Assembly (NCBI GenBank): GCA_019155185.1
Contig: CM032805.1
Location: forward strand, 1,453,031 to 1,517,030
DNA length: 64,000 nucleotides
Source of the DNA: Beaufortia kweichowensis
Lineage: Eukaryota; Chordata; Actinopteri; Cypriniformes; Gastromyzontidae
Reading direction: 5' to 3'
The notes under the pieces were generated by a model. The model searched no databases. It was not told where the DNA came from and saw only the letters and a list, made by a program, of their open reading frames with translations. This document shows, in pieces, positions 1 to 12,427 of this stretch (within the stretch, counting starts at the first letter, position 1; the number at the start of each line of letters is the position of its first letter). Position numbers and translations under genes: made by a program.

Positions 1-707
1 CTTTTCTCGGAAACGTTTGTTTACGCCGTCGGACAATGAGAGATCCGTCCAAATACAAAGTCCAAACAGCGCTTAATTCGTCTACTATACCGTAGAAGAG
101 GAATATTTTATTCATAGGTTTTGTCCAGAAAGGCCTATGGTGTGTAGAAAGCTACTTGGAGGTTCTTTGTATGTAAATAGGGTGTAAAAAGGCCCTCCCC
201 ATCTTTGTAATTAATTGACACGTTATACCACTCATCATGTTCTGAAGCACCAATGGTATAGGCTAGGATCTCCCCAAAACCCACAATTTCACATCGGCAA
301 ACACTGTCTTCATCCACTTGACTCCCAAGACCCGCCCACACGTGGCCAACCTTTTTCGTTTTTAATGCTTTTTCACTGCAGGTTCATGTGTTGAGACCAA
401 CCTTATATGGACCGATCAGTCTGGTAATGGCTTATTTCCCCCTTACACCCGGCGGTAGCGCGATGTCCATGAGCTAGACACGGCACTTCAGTCACTTTGG
501 CATTCTTGCTGGACTTACAGAAGTGATTTCTCCGCCACTTTCCCTCGCGCGCCGGTGACCGACCGAGCCTCATGCGTCGACTTCAGTTCACATCGCGCTG
601 AAACGGCACCGATCTCGCTCGTTCACCCAGTCTCGTCTGTGTTTTTTGTGTCTCGAAACAGAGGAGGATTGGCAAACCGGTGCAGCAACTTCAGCGCATC
701 GCGAAAC
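1..707 (+). promoter_or_regulatory. nkx2.2a: nkx2.2a upstream region and 5' UTR
   Basis: This holds the proximal promoter and 5' leader of nkx2.2a. It is locally richer in CpG than the flanks (about 440-620) and non-repetitive. I cannot fix a start site: no convincing TATA box at a suitable spacing is visible. A CArG-like ccttatatgg lies near 401-410. No perfect GLI motif was seen here. Confidence 0.45.
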
Positions 708-963
708 ATGTCGTTGACCAACACAAAGACGGGCTTTTCGGTGAAGGACATTTTGGACCTCCCTGACACTAACGATGAAGAAGGATCTATCAGCGGCAAC
801 GAGGAAGACACGGAGGGATCTGAGGCGACCAAAACGCCTGGAGTGTTAGTGCAAAGTCCTTTGGAGAACGTTCAAAATCTGCCTTTAAAGAATCCCTTCT
901 ACGATAATAGCGACAATCCTTACACCAGATGGCTCGCAACTACGGACAGCATCCAATACTCAT
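708..963 (+). CDS. nkx2.2a: nkx2.2a coding exon 1
   Basis: It encodes residues 1-85 with the TN motif and an acidic linker. It ends after one base of codon 86, directly before a strong donor (gtaagt at 964). Context at the start codon is gaaacATGt. Confidence 0.95.
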
Positions 964-1994
964 GTAAGTCGTGCATCCCACAACAGGTTTATTTTGCACA
1001 AACCCTCTATAGTAAAAATGGGGTCTGGAAATCACTTAACAAAGTCTGATTTTACGCTCGATTAATTTGGACTCTATTCTGGATATATTTTAACTCTTGC
1101 GCCTGTGTTAAGGCGGAACCTATTATGTGTTTGCTTTACCACTGCATTAGTTATATTTCTTTTCAATGCTTTTTATTGACAAAAAAAAAAAACTCAGATA
1201 GTTTCTAGAAGCTGTGTTAAAACTGTTGAATCGGCATTACGTCGAATTATTTCGTTTCGTTTAATTTATCATTTGAATGATAATATGAAGATTTACATTT
1301 TTACAAAATAATAAAGTGTTGTATTTTAACGCATTGCCTTTTTTTATTTATAAACCTAACAAAAATGTCCAAATTACAATCAATTCCAATGAACGAAATT
1401 CAAAGTCCATGTATTTATTGTGATTTATCTGTGTCACCAGTGCACGGTTTATCGGCAAACTCTCAAGACTCGTCCGCGAAATCCCCGGAACCTTCAGCGG
1501 ACGAATCGCCGGACAACGACAAGGAAACTTCGAGCAACGGCAGTGACTCTGGTAAGAAGCGCAAAAGGAGGGTCCTTTTCTCCAAGGCGCAAACTTACGA
1601 ACTCGAGCGCCGGTTTAGGCAACAGAGGTATCTGTCCGCGCCGGAGAGGGAGCATCTCGCCAGTCTGATTCGCCTGACTCCGACCCAAGTGAAAATTTGG
1701 TTCCAGAACCACCGGTACAAAATGAAGAGAGCCAGGGCCGAGAAAGGTATGGAAGTGACCCATCTCCCTTCTCCTAGGCGGGTGGCCGTGCCTGTGTTAG
1801 TCAGAGATGGCAAACCCTGTCACACGCTTAAAGCTCAGGACTTGGCAGCCACTTTTCAGGCTGGAATTCCGTTCTCGGCTTATAGCGCCCAGTCTCTCCA
1901 GCACATGCAATATAACGCGCATTACAGCGCCGCCACCACACCACAGTTCCCCACAGCACATCACTTGGTTCAAACGCAACAGTGGACTTGGTGA
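708..1994 (+). CDS. nkx2.2a: Homeobox transcription factor Nkx2.2 (two exons, complete)
   Basis: Joining 708-963 to 1441-1994 gives an intact 269-residue protein, the usual Nkx2.2 length. Seen in order: the N-terminal TN (Groucho-binding) motif with core GFSVKDILDLP at residues 9-19; the conserved stretch NPFYDNSDNPYTRWLA near 63-78; an NK2 homeodomain at about 125-184 with the recognition helix QVKIWFQNHRYKMKR, including the NK2-class tyrosine at homeodomain position 54; the NK2-specific domain SPRRVAVPVLVRDGKPC near 196-212; and a conserved end QTQQWTW. Nkx2.2 is a nuclear DNA-binding regulator, mostly a repressor through Groucho, that specifies p3/V3 ventral neural progenitors, oligodendrocyte precursors and pancreatic endocrine cells downstream of Hedgehog. 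I chose the start at 708 because the TN motif begins there. The frame is open further upstream, but only from a GTG at 555. The a-paralogue is chosen on remembered similarity to zebrafish nkx2.2a; the family call is near certain. Confidence 0.97.
1441..1994 (+). CDS. nkx2.2a: nkx2.2a coding exon 2
   Basis: Acceptor gtcaccag ends at 1440. The first two bases complete the split leucine codon 86. The exon carries a Ser/Asp-rich linker, the whole homeodomain, the NK2-specific domain and the stop TGA at 1992-1994. The 477-bp intron is short and AT-rich. Confidence 0.95.
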
Positions 1995-2370
1995 ACAAAA
2001 ACACAGACTCGAAAACGCTGGGCTGCATTTAAAGACCACGATAGGGAGCTTTCCAAACAAAAACACGAGACTTTTTTGGTTTTTTTTGCAGCTTGACCCG
2101 TTCTCACCACTTTCTTTTTTGGGGGATTGACGTGTGCGCCATGTTTACATGTTTTCGTTATGAAAACTGGGTCAAGGCTCTCCCCGAATGTTAAAGCTCT
2201 TGTGAAATATTTTGTAAAGTATGTTTGTGTGTTGTAGAAATGTTTTCTTTTTGTCTTCGTGTTTAAAGCACGTGCAAGAACCACTTTATGATTATAGAAA
2301 GTTTTATTTCTTTCCTTTGCGATGGACCGAATATATTTATGGCCATGAATAAACATTGGCAACCTTTAGC
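1995..2370 (+). other. nkx2.2a: nkx2.2a 3' UTR with poly(A) signal
   Basis: The sequence after the stop is U-rich and holds a canonical AATAAA at 2348-2353, about 355 bases past the stop. The transcript end is inferred to be near 2370. Confidence 0.55.
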
Positions 2371-4447
2371 TTATTTCACTGGTTTGTTTTCTATGTAAAT
2401 ATTTTGTGATAATAACTGTTTGCAATATTATGTTTTGGCGGTTCACTAAGATACAGCCTAAATATTCACGATAAAATGGAATTGTCGATAAAGATCCCAT
2501 TTCAGCAAGAGCGCGCGCTGATGAGGGAATTACCAATTCTTTTTATTAAGACTTTTAATAAAAATCATGTGTTTCAGAAATTCCGATTTTTGGCTTCAAT
2601 GATTTGGGACTTAATTGCAAAATTTTTAATCGTTTCTTCGCCACCTCCCAAGAACATAATGGAACTGTGTACAGCTGAAGGAAAAATCAATCAATCGAAT
2701 AATCATTTATTATAAGCAAATATTGTTTATATTTGCACGATCTTTTTTTTTACTTTAGTCTTTACATTTGACACCTTGTGGCTTCTAAATTTATCTGTAC
2801 GGACACTTCAGCAATAAGAAGGCTAAAGTCATTTGTGAAATGGGGGTAAAAATCCACTCACTTAATATAAGAGGGCTTCTTCAGCTTAGCAGCTTTTCAT
2901 TCAAACCCTCTCTCTCCCTTTCACACACCGCGGCTGACATTTCGGGTGTTAAAACGGCACATTTAAGAGAGAAAACACACGTGACAAACGTATGTTATCG
3001 TAATCTTCTGTAATTCGGAATGTAAAATATTTTTTATAAGCACGCGCGTTGGCGCAGTCTGTAATTAAATGCTTACTGTATATGTGGATTAATAAACACG
3101 TCGACCGCACGTAAAACTAAACAGAGTAGACTATAATCTGGCACTTTGAATTTTAGTCAAAAATATATTAAAATGACTGTGTTTTAAGGCAACAATTCAA
3201 CAAGCAACAACGGCTTTTTTTGGTTTCCATCCCCTCAATGGTCAATGGTTATCTCATTCATTGATAAATCCTAAATAATTTGAGTTTTTTTATACAATTT
3301 TATAGCAGAGGTTAGGGCAACAAAACCGCGTTGACACAACATATCATTTAAAAAATGAATTAATTTTTAATGCAATAATTTGTTTCTTCATGTACCTTTT
3401 TGATTTGCAGTTGGTAACGTTTATTTAAAATATGAAGTTTCAAGTGCGGTTTATTAAATATTTGCTATTTATTATTTATTTATTTATTATTATTTTTATT
3501 TTGGTATTTGGTGCATTATTGTTATTTTTCCCAAAACAGACGGCTTTTTTGGACTTGCACCTGTTGTCGACTATAAGGACTCGTTTGTAGCTTTACTGAA
3601 CATTTTCTGAGTCTTCGCTATGTTGTCCAATAATGTCAGAAAAGCGACAGGAAAATATCTAATGATTTTTAATATGTATGTTTTGGGATTTTCGGATGAA
3701 TTGATTCGGTCTGTGATTTTCTAAACCTCATCATAGCGCGCTGACGGAGCGCGTGAGCGCAATTGCGCAGGACTGATGGTCAACAATGCGCGAGGCACTT
3801 TTAAACAGTCTATAGTCGTACAATATACAGTAAATGACACAAAAAGCCAACAAAAGCTAAGGGTCGCTTGATGAGAATGTTAGAGGCGTGCATATTAACA
3901 GGGGGAGTGGAGAGAGTCCGAGTTTCTTGGTGCTATTCAGTCCCTTTATCTGGACCAGTGCATCCCTGAGTCAGGGAGATATATCCTTGGTTTTTTTGTG
4001 ACGCCTGTCAGTTGGTGCCATTGTGGTGCTTGTCGTACACGTTGTGTTCCATATGGACAGCTGGGCCCGCAAGAGGAGAAAGGAATCCCTCACAAAACCC
4101 AAATTGTGTCCCGCTTTCAAACGCAGCATTGTTGTCTCTCAAAGAAAAACGAATTAAAAATTCGTGCTATATCTATTCTGGAAAGGAAGGCAAAGCCATT
4201 CACAGATAGATAACAGGGAGTCCTTCTTCATTGATATAGCAGTGCTGACAACAGTTCTCTCATTCCTTTAACCCTCTCACACACTCCCCTCTTCTCTGGA
4301 CGTTGAAAGGACGCGATTATTGTCTGTTCTGTAAAGTCTGTAGCGTTAGAAGCAAAAACCTCTCTAAGAGATTCACTGTCCTGTTGCCTGTCTTGAAGAA
4401 GTGAAAGGCTTTTCCCTGCGTTGCAAGAAATGCTAAACAAATATTGA
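2371..4447. other. Intergenic, nkx2.2a 3' flank
   Basis: No gene was found. Most is AT-rich, with a short (TATT)n run near 3465-3500. The part at about 3720-4140 is different: CpG-rich and of high complexity, with the 12-bp palindrome GCGCAATTGCGC at 3757-3768. It could be a regulatory island. Small open frames here are short and lack splice or family support. Confidence 0.4.

Positions 4448-4520
<73 letters not shown>
4448..4520. repeat. (ATCT)n tetranucleotide microsatellite
   Basis: This is an uninterrupted run of about 18 tetranucleotide units. Confidence 0.97.
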
Positions 4521-5904
4521 GTAACTTACGCAAAATATGATACGACAAAAATATTTAAAAAGAATATTTCGTTTCGCATTTTTAAAGCTAATGTGGAAAG
4601 GAAAAATACAGTCAAATACACTTTTGTGTATTTGAAAGGGCGTAAAATCGTAAAATCTCAAGGTGGGAAATAACTCTGCTCTTCTGAGTGGAAAAAAATA
4701 AAAGACCCTAAGACACAGTTATCTGAAATTTGTCTCGGTTACGGAAAATCTGAGCAAAAAAATCTGAAGAGGATCATATAAACAATTTCAGGTGTATGAT
4801 GAAGTTAAGGCGCGTATAATAACCCTTTCACGCCTCCGAATGGAATATGGTATAAGTGTGTACTTGGGTGTCAATGGATTTGTTACTATTTGAACCTCAA
4901 GATGAGTCATTTCTCATCACCCACTTCTCCAGGTGATGCTTTTCAAAATCTTCAAAAGCAGAACTAACACTTGAAAAAGGTAAATTGGTATTTACTGCCA
5001 AAGAGATACAGAATAAATTCACCACCATCTCAGACTTGTTGTGGAGTGCGTTTTTTAGTGCGTAATGGACCAAATCTATTCATAAGAGTCAAATATCCAC
5101 CACGAGATGGCGACAGAGGCCGTTAAAAGGAACACTAATGCTTCGCATACCGTATAGTCTATTTTATTCTGCAAATTATGCGATTATAGTTATCTATCCC
5201 ATTTTTCCATTGGACAAAATATAAAGAATGCTATTTATGGTTTAAAGTGTGATGTTTACGTTTACAGATGCAATTCAGTAATGAATGTGTTGTTTGGATG
5301 GAGATGTTTAGTCGCAGTGAGGATGTTTGTGAGGTTTATGAGATGAGATGACCGCAGGGAGGCGCAATTGGCCAACATATAGAAAAGCGCATACTCAACG
5401 AACTTGCTGTTGTTATTTTCACCGAAGATTTACACAACGAGATCGTCCATATACACAACACATACCAAGTTCTTTAGGACCTTCATGTATAATTCAGATA
5501 TTAACAGACATTTTGCTGACTGTGCATTATTATAAAAAATGAAAACGTTTTTGATCATCATGGTGTTAAGTTAGGGTTAGATGTTAGCTACCTAAAATAA
5601 AAATAAAACAAGCTTTAAAATGTTAAAACAGGTTATCAGGTTAAATTTTATTTCATTATAAGAAATGTACTTATTTAAGTCACTGGAAATGCAAAAAAAA
5701 AAAAAAAAACACTTTAAGGACACTTATTACTCAATATTTACTGAAACAGCCTCAGGAGTGTCAGCCTCCAAAAATGTATAATACATATTATTATAGGCTA
5801 AGCATTATTTTCTGTTTTCTTTTTTCTATTCAATTATGTATTCATTGGAAATATGTGACATATGAGCAATATTTTCAAAAAGATGAATGCTATTAGTTTT
5901 AAAG

Positions 5905-6135
5905 GGATATTTCACCCAAATATACATCATTAAATTCTGTCAACTTCTATGTGACTCTTTCCTCTGTGAAACACATAAGAAGGTATTTTAAGAAATGTCT
6001 CAGTGGTTTTGTGTTCATACAATGAAAGTCAATGAGGGTCAATGTTGTTCTTTTACTGACATTGTTCACATTGTTCATTGTATACAGGTGAATAAATGAT
6101 GAAAGCATTTATGTTTTTGGATGGACTGTACCTTT
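5905..6135. repeat. Palindromic cyprinid MITE-like repeat, copy 1
   Basis: It runs from aaagggatatttcaccc to ggactgtaccttt. Internal blocks are shared with six other copies here: tgtgactctttcctctgtg, cataagaaggtattttaag and gaaagtcaatgagggtcaa. The element family is very common in cyprinid genomes and folds on itself. The class (probably a non-autonomous DNA transposon) is inferred. Confidence 0.7.
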
Positions 6136-7365
6136 AAGCAGACAGATAATAGATGGAGGAGCTTTAAATCATAACATCAATGCTAAGTGCTTTCTCAAGT
6201 TTGATTTCTCAAGTTTGACATGATACATGTTTTCCACAGCACTACGGTTGTTTGTGTTTGTCTTTATAAAATAGCGCCATGATTTCAGTGCAGATAATCT
6301 GAACAAATTGACAAACTAAATATCACATGTACATCTTTTGTGGGGTTATTGCAAGCCTATAATGCATTCTGGTATTTTCCCCCCAAAGTTAAGAGGTTAA
6401 AATAATCCATATTTGAAAAAGGAAAATACTGCAAAAATCTCTTTTTCACAGACCCAGTTTTTGTGATTTATTGTTTATAATTAAATTATTCTATATATTG
6501 TAAAGAACATTCTGTGAAAATATATCTTTGATATCTTTAGTATTGACTAAGTAAGGCCATGTGAAAGAATCAAATCAGTGTTTGGTAAGCCAAATTTTTG
6601 TGCAAAATAATAAAACACAGTGTCATTAAAATCCTTAATTTCAGTATCTAAATTTCAGTATTATACATGACAATTTGAGTAATGTATCTAAAACTATTAT
6701 TTATTAAACACACATTACTCATTTACACTTATTTTCCTTTTGCTTTGATGTCTCTAATCTCATAAATAGATTTTGAGACTTCAGTCTGAATTTCATAGGC
6801 AGGGTCACATATCTACACAAAGACGTCCACAGATACATAATTTGATACAGAACAGAATTTACCTGCCTTTAGTCAGTGTAAATAAAGTCTTATTTAATCA
6901 AACAATGTCATTATTGACTCGACTCGACTCCTCTTAGTACTTGACCCGTCTTTAGTACAGCATCTTTTTCAGGCGAGAATGCTTTAACACAATGCTGTGA
7001 ACAGGAATGCTTGACATGTCAATAGCAGAAGCATTTCAGTTCAGTAAAACTCAGCGTGTCTCCAGTTACACATCCAGCACTTTACCTTTGAGTGTTGTTG
7101 TGAGTATTCATATGCATGAGGTTATATAGCTTGATTAAACTGCTGGAATCATTTATTGAGAAATGTTTGATTGGAGAAGATGAGGAAAAATAAAAGCTAG
7201 AGACAATTTGCACCCAAAGGTAAAATTATTTGCATTTTACTGTTTCTGCATGTCTTTTTATATTAAATGATATTTTGATTTGGATATTGTAATACACATG
7301 TGACTTATGTTTTATAAATATATCAATAAATATTATTAGAGGAGGTATATTAATAATACATTTTT

Positions 7366-7459
7366 ATATTATATTATATTATATTATATTATATTATATT
7401 ATATTATATTATATTATATTATATTATATTATATTATATTATATTATATTATATTATAT
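7366..7459. repeat. (ATATT)n pentanucleotide microsatellite
   Basis: About 19 near-perfect pentamer units. Confidence 0.97.
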
Positions 7460-7614
7460 CGTCACTTCTCCAACATTCAGTCAGCTTTGTCTGGAAGCAT
7501 TGGTGTACAATTAGTTGTTTTGTGTTTACTGCTGTGTTCCATTTTGCACACTTTTAAAACAAAATTTGGTGCAAACTCTAAGCAAGCAAAGACAGCGATA
7601 GGAGTCATCATACA

Positions 7615-7850
7615 CTGTAAAAATAAAAGGTGATGCAAATATCCCGTGGGTACTCAAGGAACCTTAAAACTCTTCTTCTTACAATCGTGTCACTGGTGGA
7701 ACCATCAACAGCCAGTTCTTGTAGAAACTCATGCGTTCCTTTAGGCACTTAAAATTCAGTTCCTCAGAGTAAAAATATGCTTCAAGGTCTTCCTGACGGT
7801 TCTGCTGGCAAGTGAAAAACCTCAAATGTTCCTCAGGCTTTATGTCTGTA
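7615..7850. repeat. Dispersed repeat of the ggttctt/aggaacc type
   Basis: The block begins with tgtaaaaataaaaggtg and holds several degenerate gaacc/ggttc stretches, as in a related block at 43050-43220. This texture is typical of an abundant fish repeat. The family name is not assigned. Confidence 0.45.
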
Positions 7851-8239
7851 TTTTGTTCACATACTGATGTTAAAATGTGTGTTATATAAGTACTTTCAGA
7901 CTTTATGAAAACATTTATGGATGATCAGGGTTATTTAGATATCTTCTGATGTTTAATCAGAAGACAATTCTACACAAATATCTGATGATATGAAAGTCAG
8001 GTTTAGTTGTATTGGTATAAAAACAATGTGAAAACGTTTCAGTCAGTTTAGTTTTATTGTATAGTTTTTTTTAATAATATGTATTGTTACACAGCAGCAT
8101 TGTAGACATTTAAACATGTTTTACATTACTTTTCTATACTTTTGTGATCTGTCATTCCATTCCTGTCAAACTTTTTTCCAGTCTGATTTCCATCAACACC
8201 ATTCTCTTGTAGTCAGTAGGGGGCAGTTGACAGATGTGA

Positions 8240-8495
8240 TGGAGGAACACTTTACAATAAGATTGTATTTGTTAACAAGGGTTAATGCATTAGGTAACAT
8301 GAACTAACAATGAACAGTATAGATTTTCAACATTTATTCATTTTTTTCATGTTAATTGTAGCATTTACTAATAGACTGAACTAATAAACTAACATGAACA
8401 ATTGCATTGACATTAGAAAACATCCTAAAAAACTATATTGCATTAGCTCATGTTAGCTTATATTAATAAATACAACCCTGTTATAAAGTGTTTCT
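8240..8495. repeat. Palindromic 'gttaa' dispersed repeat, copy 1
   Basis: It opens with aacactttacaataagatt and closes with a near-complement ending in ataaagtgtt. Between them are many taacatgaactaacaatga-like words. Partial relatives lie at about 10835-10945 and 34680-34835. It reads as a non-autonomous DNA element with long inverted arms. Confidence 0.65.
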
Positions 8496-8524
8496 ATTTT
8501 ATAATCTTGTGTAAAGTGTGAATG

Positions 8525-8665
8525 GTTCATAAGCGTTCCTGTACATCAGTGGTAAGAGCAGGGTGTTAACAATGCCAAGGTCATGGACATAGTAAAAAAA
8601 ATGATAGTATAATGCGATGTAAGACGCTTTGGATAAAAGTGTCTGCTGAATGGGTAAATGTCATA
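8525..8665 (+). repeat. tRNA-derived SINE (V-SINE-like), copy 1
   Basis: A degenerate tRNA-like head (cagtggtaagagca) is followed by the tail gctttggataaaagtgtctg, the conserved 3' module of fish V-SINE/HAmo-type elements. Other copies are near 19320, 33775 and 40675. Confidence 0.7.
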
Positions 8666-9129
8666 AGCTTTAAAAGTTTTAATAAGCATTGTTAAAAAAA
8701 ACATAACTATATTTAATGTCGAAATGGAAGAATAAACAACACAGGCTTGCATAAGAAAATTTTTAATATCACAATTTAAAAGATCTTTAAAAGATTTTTT
8801 CAATCTAAATATTGAGCATACAAAACATTGGTGTGTTTTATTCAATACTGAAGGGTGCAGGGCATTACAGACTTATAAAACGTAACTGTTTTATAAGTTA
8901 GTTCTTCATTGATTGGTCAATAGTTGTGTTTTATTCATGATAAATCACAGTTCTGAGTTCTTCACCCAGCGATTGTGTGTATCACTGCACATCACCCTTA
9001 ACAACATAAACATACATCACAGTCACTCACAGACTATTTTATCCAGCAGAAGAAAGACTTTTTTTACTTTATGAAAGTTGCATTGAGACATATTTTTAGG
9101 CTTTAATATTTGTATTGTGTGGTAAGTGT

Positions 9130-9240
9130 TATATAACAGCAATAATGTACTGGGGGCTAGTGCTTTATTATGAATAATCAATAATATCATGTACGTTTTT
9201 ACAATAAAGCACAGCCTCGAGTACCTTATTGCTTATCCTT
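9130..9240. repeat. Dispersed repeat shared with 56600-56770
   Basis: The words ctagtgctttattatgaat and agcctcgagtaccttattgc recur in diverged, rearranged form at 56600-56770 (aataaggctcgagaggttgt, tatgattaagcaccggcctc). An old hairpin-like mobile element is likely. Confidence 0.45.
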
Positions 9241-10365
9241 ATCCTTATGACATATGTGTGTGAATGTAACTGGATGAGTGAAGTGTATAGCGTATCACTA
9301 TGGGTTTATTCTAATATAAAAAACGGATAGAAAAAGCTTAGAAGAAACAAAGCACACAATATCGACGATTTTATCAGTTTATTATATTTTGTTGATCCTC
9401 TCTTTCTCCGGTCTCAATAAGCTTTGCACATGTGTTGTGTGTCTTTTTTGTCAAACATTCTTAAATTCTTATCAACACACTCCAAACACAACTGGAACTG
9501 GAATCAACATTACCCTTTACTTAAACAATCACTTAAACATTACTAAAAATTCTTAGTTAACCGAACTTAATCTCCGAAATCCATAACACTTTCAAAATTA
9601 GGTATAATTAACTTCTCAGTGCAAAATGCTGTGAGGAATTCTCATAAGACTTTGCATCTGAATATTTTCATAAAATCTCAAGTGATTTTAACTTAATGTC
9701 TGTAAAAACATGTAAACAGTGACTATCTATATAAGTTTTGAATGTAGTTTGAGTAATCTTTTTCACTCTCCCTCTCTATATCTTTCTTTTAAAAGTGTGC
9801 TTGAATAAATTAAGCGTTTAAAGTTTTACATGACTGTTTTAAATGGTTTCAGGTGAACGATGCTGTGTGGACATACAGTAGAGTATACAAATGAACTTTT
9901 TTTAATTACAGTAGCTGTTTTTGTATTATATTTGCTATTTTTCCCACCAGTCATCCAAACATCTGTTTTTCTTGCTGTGCCAGTTCTTTTCTTACCTGGT
10001 TTTTAGTGGAGAAGTAAATCTTGCTCATGAAAAGTAAATTGCTCCGATTCTTTCTCTCATTGTTTCACGATTGTCTCTCTCTCACGGTCGACTCAGGCGG
10101 CTTGAGATGTCACGGGTTCCGGAGCTCCATTATGTGCATTGTTGATGGAAACAGAGCAAAGGGGTGTCCTGCCTTCTCTGTTTGGCTTTGTTTTGGTTAG
10201 GGAGTTAGGTAAGTTGTTTGTATTTTTTTCTTTACTATATGATTAGGTAATTTAACTTTAAGGTTTTGTTTGATATTCATTTTTTATTATCTATATGGGG
10301 ATCTAAGGTTTTGCCTGTTTGTATTCATTTTGTTTTATTATTTTGGCCTTTGGCCACCCGAACAG
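9241..10365. other. Intergenic, no gene seen
   Basis: AT-rich non-coding DNA with no gene. I see only low-complexity T-rich runs and a more complex patch near 10050-10200. Confidence 0.4.
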
Positions 10366-10830
10366 ATGCTCTCTTTGTTTCTAATAATAACTTATAAATG
10401 ATCACAACTCTGATTTGACTGAGAAGGTTTTCAAGACTACGATGTAACAAAGCCAAGATATACGGCTGTACAGTTGCACAGTCAGAAGTTAACTTACACT
10501 TCTTTGTCCATTTGGAAGACCTGTTTGTGACCAAGCTTCATGGCTGATGTCCTGAGGGGATGTTTCAATGTAGTTAACGTACCCACAAAATCTTCCTCAC
10601 CTGTGATGCCATGAATTTTGAGATGTGCAACAAAGCACTTGCCCAACATGATGCTGCAATCTCCATGTTTCATGGTTGGGATGGTGTCATTCAGCTTGTA
10701 AACATCACTGATTTTTCCTCTAATTGTAACAGTCTCAGAGCCAAGGAAAAGTCAAATTTATCTGTAATCTGGGTTTATGCATTGCAGTTTTGGAGCAGTG
10801 TATTTCTTTGCTGAGCAGGCTTTTAAAGTT
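10366..10830 (-). mobile_element. Tc1/mariner transposon fossil (Sleeping Beauty-like)
   Basis: On the minus strand this is a decayed Tc1-type transposon. The plus strand still shows gtcagaagttaacttacact (terminal-repeat-like), tgtgaccaagcttcatggc, and the antisense transposase stretch gcccaacatgatgctgcaat ... catggttgggatggtgtcat ... cagcttgtaaacatc, typical of salmonid/cyprinid Tc1 copies. Frames are broken by stops and small indels, so no transposase can be made. Only part of the element remains. Family recognition is from memory of Tc1 sequence; exact ends are uncertain. Confidence 0.72.
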
Positions 10831-10834
10831 ATGT

Positions 10835-10945
10835 TGGTAACACTTGAAGAAATGTATTTGCCAACAGTAAACAATATAGTTTTTGAACATTTAGTAATCT
10901 TTGTTAATGTCAGTTAATGACAAGAAATTACACTGACATATATAG
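10835..10945. repeat. Palindromic 'gttaa' dispersed repeat, partial copy 2
   Basis: It contains gtaacacttgaagaaatgta ... gtaatctttgttaatgtcag, related to the copies at 8240-8495 and 34680-34835. Confidence 0.45.
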
Positions 10946-12425
10946 TATTTAGTTTCTGGCAAAACGTAACAATTGAAAAATGTAACAAGTTCATACACAT
11001 CTTGATGTCTTTAATGCTTTCATTTTGACTCTTGTTGTTTCTACTCATGTAAGTTACCGGTATTACTTTCTTTTAAACTGAGCAAGCAAAAATTCCCTTG
11101 AACTTTAAGTAGCACACTACTGTCAGCTTAACCTGATAGCTTTAGTCTGATTTGAGAAATATTTAAGCAACTGGCTGGTAGGATTTGTCAGTACTATACA
11201 CGGTAGTGTTACTGTAATTTAATTTCAAGATTATGAAGTCATTTCTCTTCCTCTTCTTCTTGGCTGTTTTTCTTAAACCAAAAAAAAACCATGATGAGAC
11301 TGTCCCAAAAAGATGTCCCACAGTTTAATATTCCAGAGAAGGTTTGCTGACATCAGTCAAGGTGAGATCTTGACACTGTGACTTGATGGAACATTGCTTT
11401 GATGTCTAATATAGCCATTACAGACTCAGTAAAAAGTGTGCTGGTCAAATCAGGACCTTGAAGAAGTTCTGAGAAATTTAAATTGAATAATAATATTCAT
11501 CTTTAAATCTTTTTAGATACTCTAATGCTCTGTTTTTGGAGTTGGTTTACATCATGATGTGAAATGTACAACAATTTAGCTACTGATCTTTTCAGCACGT
11601 CGGTTTTGAATCACTCATTTCTCTTCATTTTCTTTTCAAAGGTTTTCAAAAGTCTCTGTTGTTTCATTCGATAAATATTAGGCAACACAGTGTCATATTT
11701 TCTTATCTGTCATCTTATCTTTATTCAACTTTATTGACTCTTCTGCAGTCTTGATGAATCTTTTGTCTAGATTGATTACATGGTTATATTACTGAACAGT
11801 GTCATAAACAGAATAACAGACTAGAATCAAGCATCAGAAACAGCTCACAAAAACAACAAAAAATGGTATAAACAGGTAAGGGATAAGGAGGGAAAGAAGG
11901 AACAGGTGCCATTGATGGAAACATACTGTGTTCCAGTGAGAAAATCCTGTAATCAAAAAAGCAAAAACAGTCACCTGAGGGAACACAAATGCATGAGACC
12001 ACAAAAACTGGACAACAAGCTGACATTGTGTAATATTTTCTTGTCAGAAACTAACAAAATTTAATCAATGAACAATTAAATAAAAATATGTCTGAAATTG
12101 CTAAGAGATCTAAAAGTATTTCAAACATCAAAGCCAGTTTCTTCCATGGTCTGTTTGCATAGAATAGCCTTGTTAGCAAAAAACAACAGTGTTTTTAATA
12201 AATCAAATGTAAATGATATGCTGCTTGGAAGACATAGTAAGACATGTAATAATACATATTTTTAGATATGCATTATTTTCGTAATGTATTATTCGTACTG
12301 TATTTATGAACTCACCTGTGACAGCGGGTAAACATACACTGCATCCCAATTTGCATACTATCTTTCTCAATTGAAATCAAAATTAAAATGAAAGTGTCCC
12401 AAATTATAATATTCCACATCCCAGT
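10946..12425. other. Intergenic, no gene seen
   Basis: AT-rich sequence with no coding exon, RNA gene or recognised repeat. Open frames (for example 11802-12026 minus) have low-complexity composition and no family resemblance. Confidence 0.4.
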
Positions 12426-12427
12426 AT

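Noticed and set aside
555..707. In-frame upstream extension of nkx2.2a from a GTG at 555
   Set aside because: The Nkx2.2 TN motif starts at the ATG at 708, and the upstream peptide has no family match. This is 5' UTR.
1364..1440. ATG at 1365 as an alternative start running into nkx2.2a exon 2
   Set aside because: The segment before 1441 is intron ending in a good acceptor; splicing to exon 1 restores the full protein.
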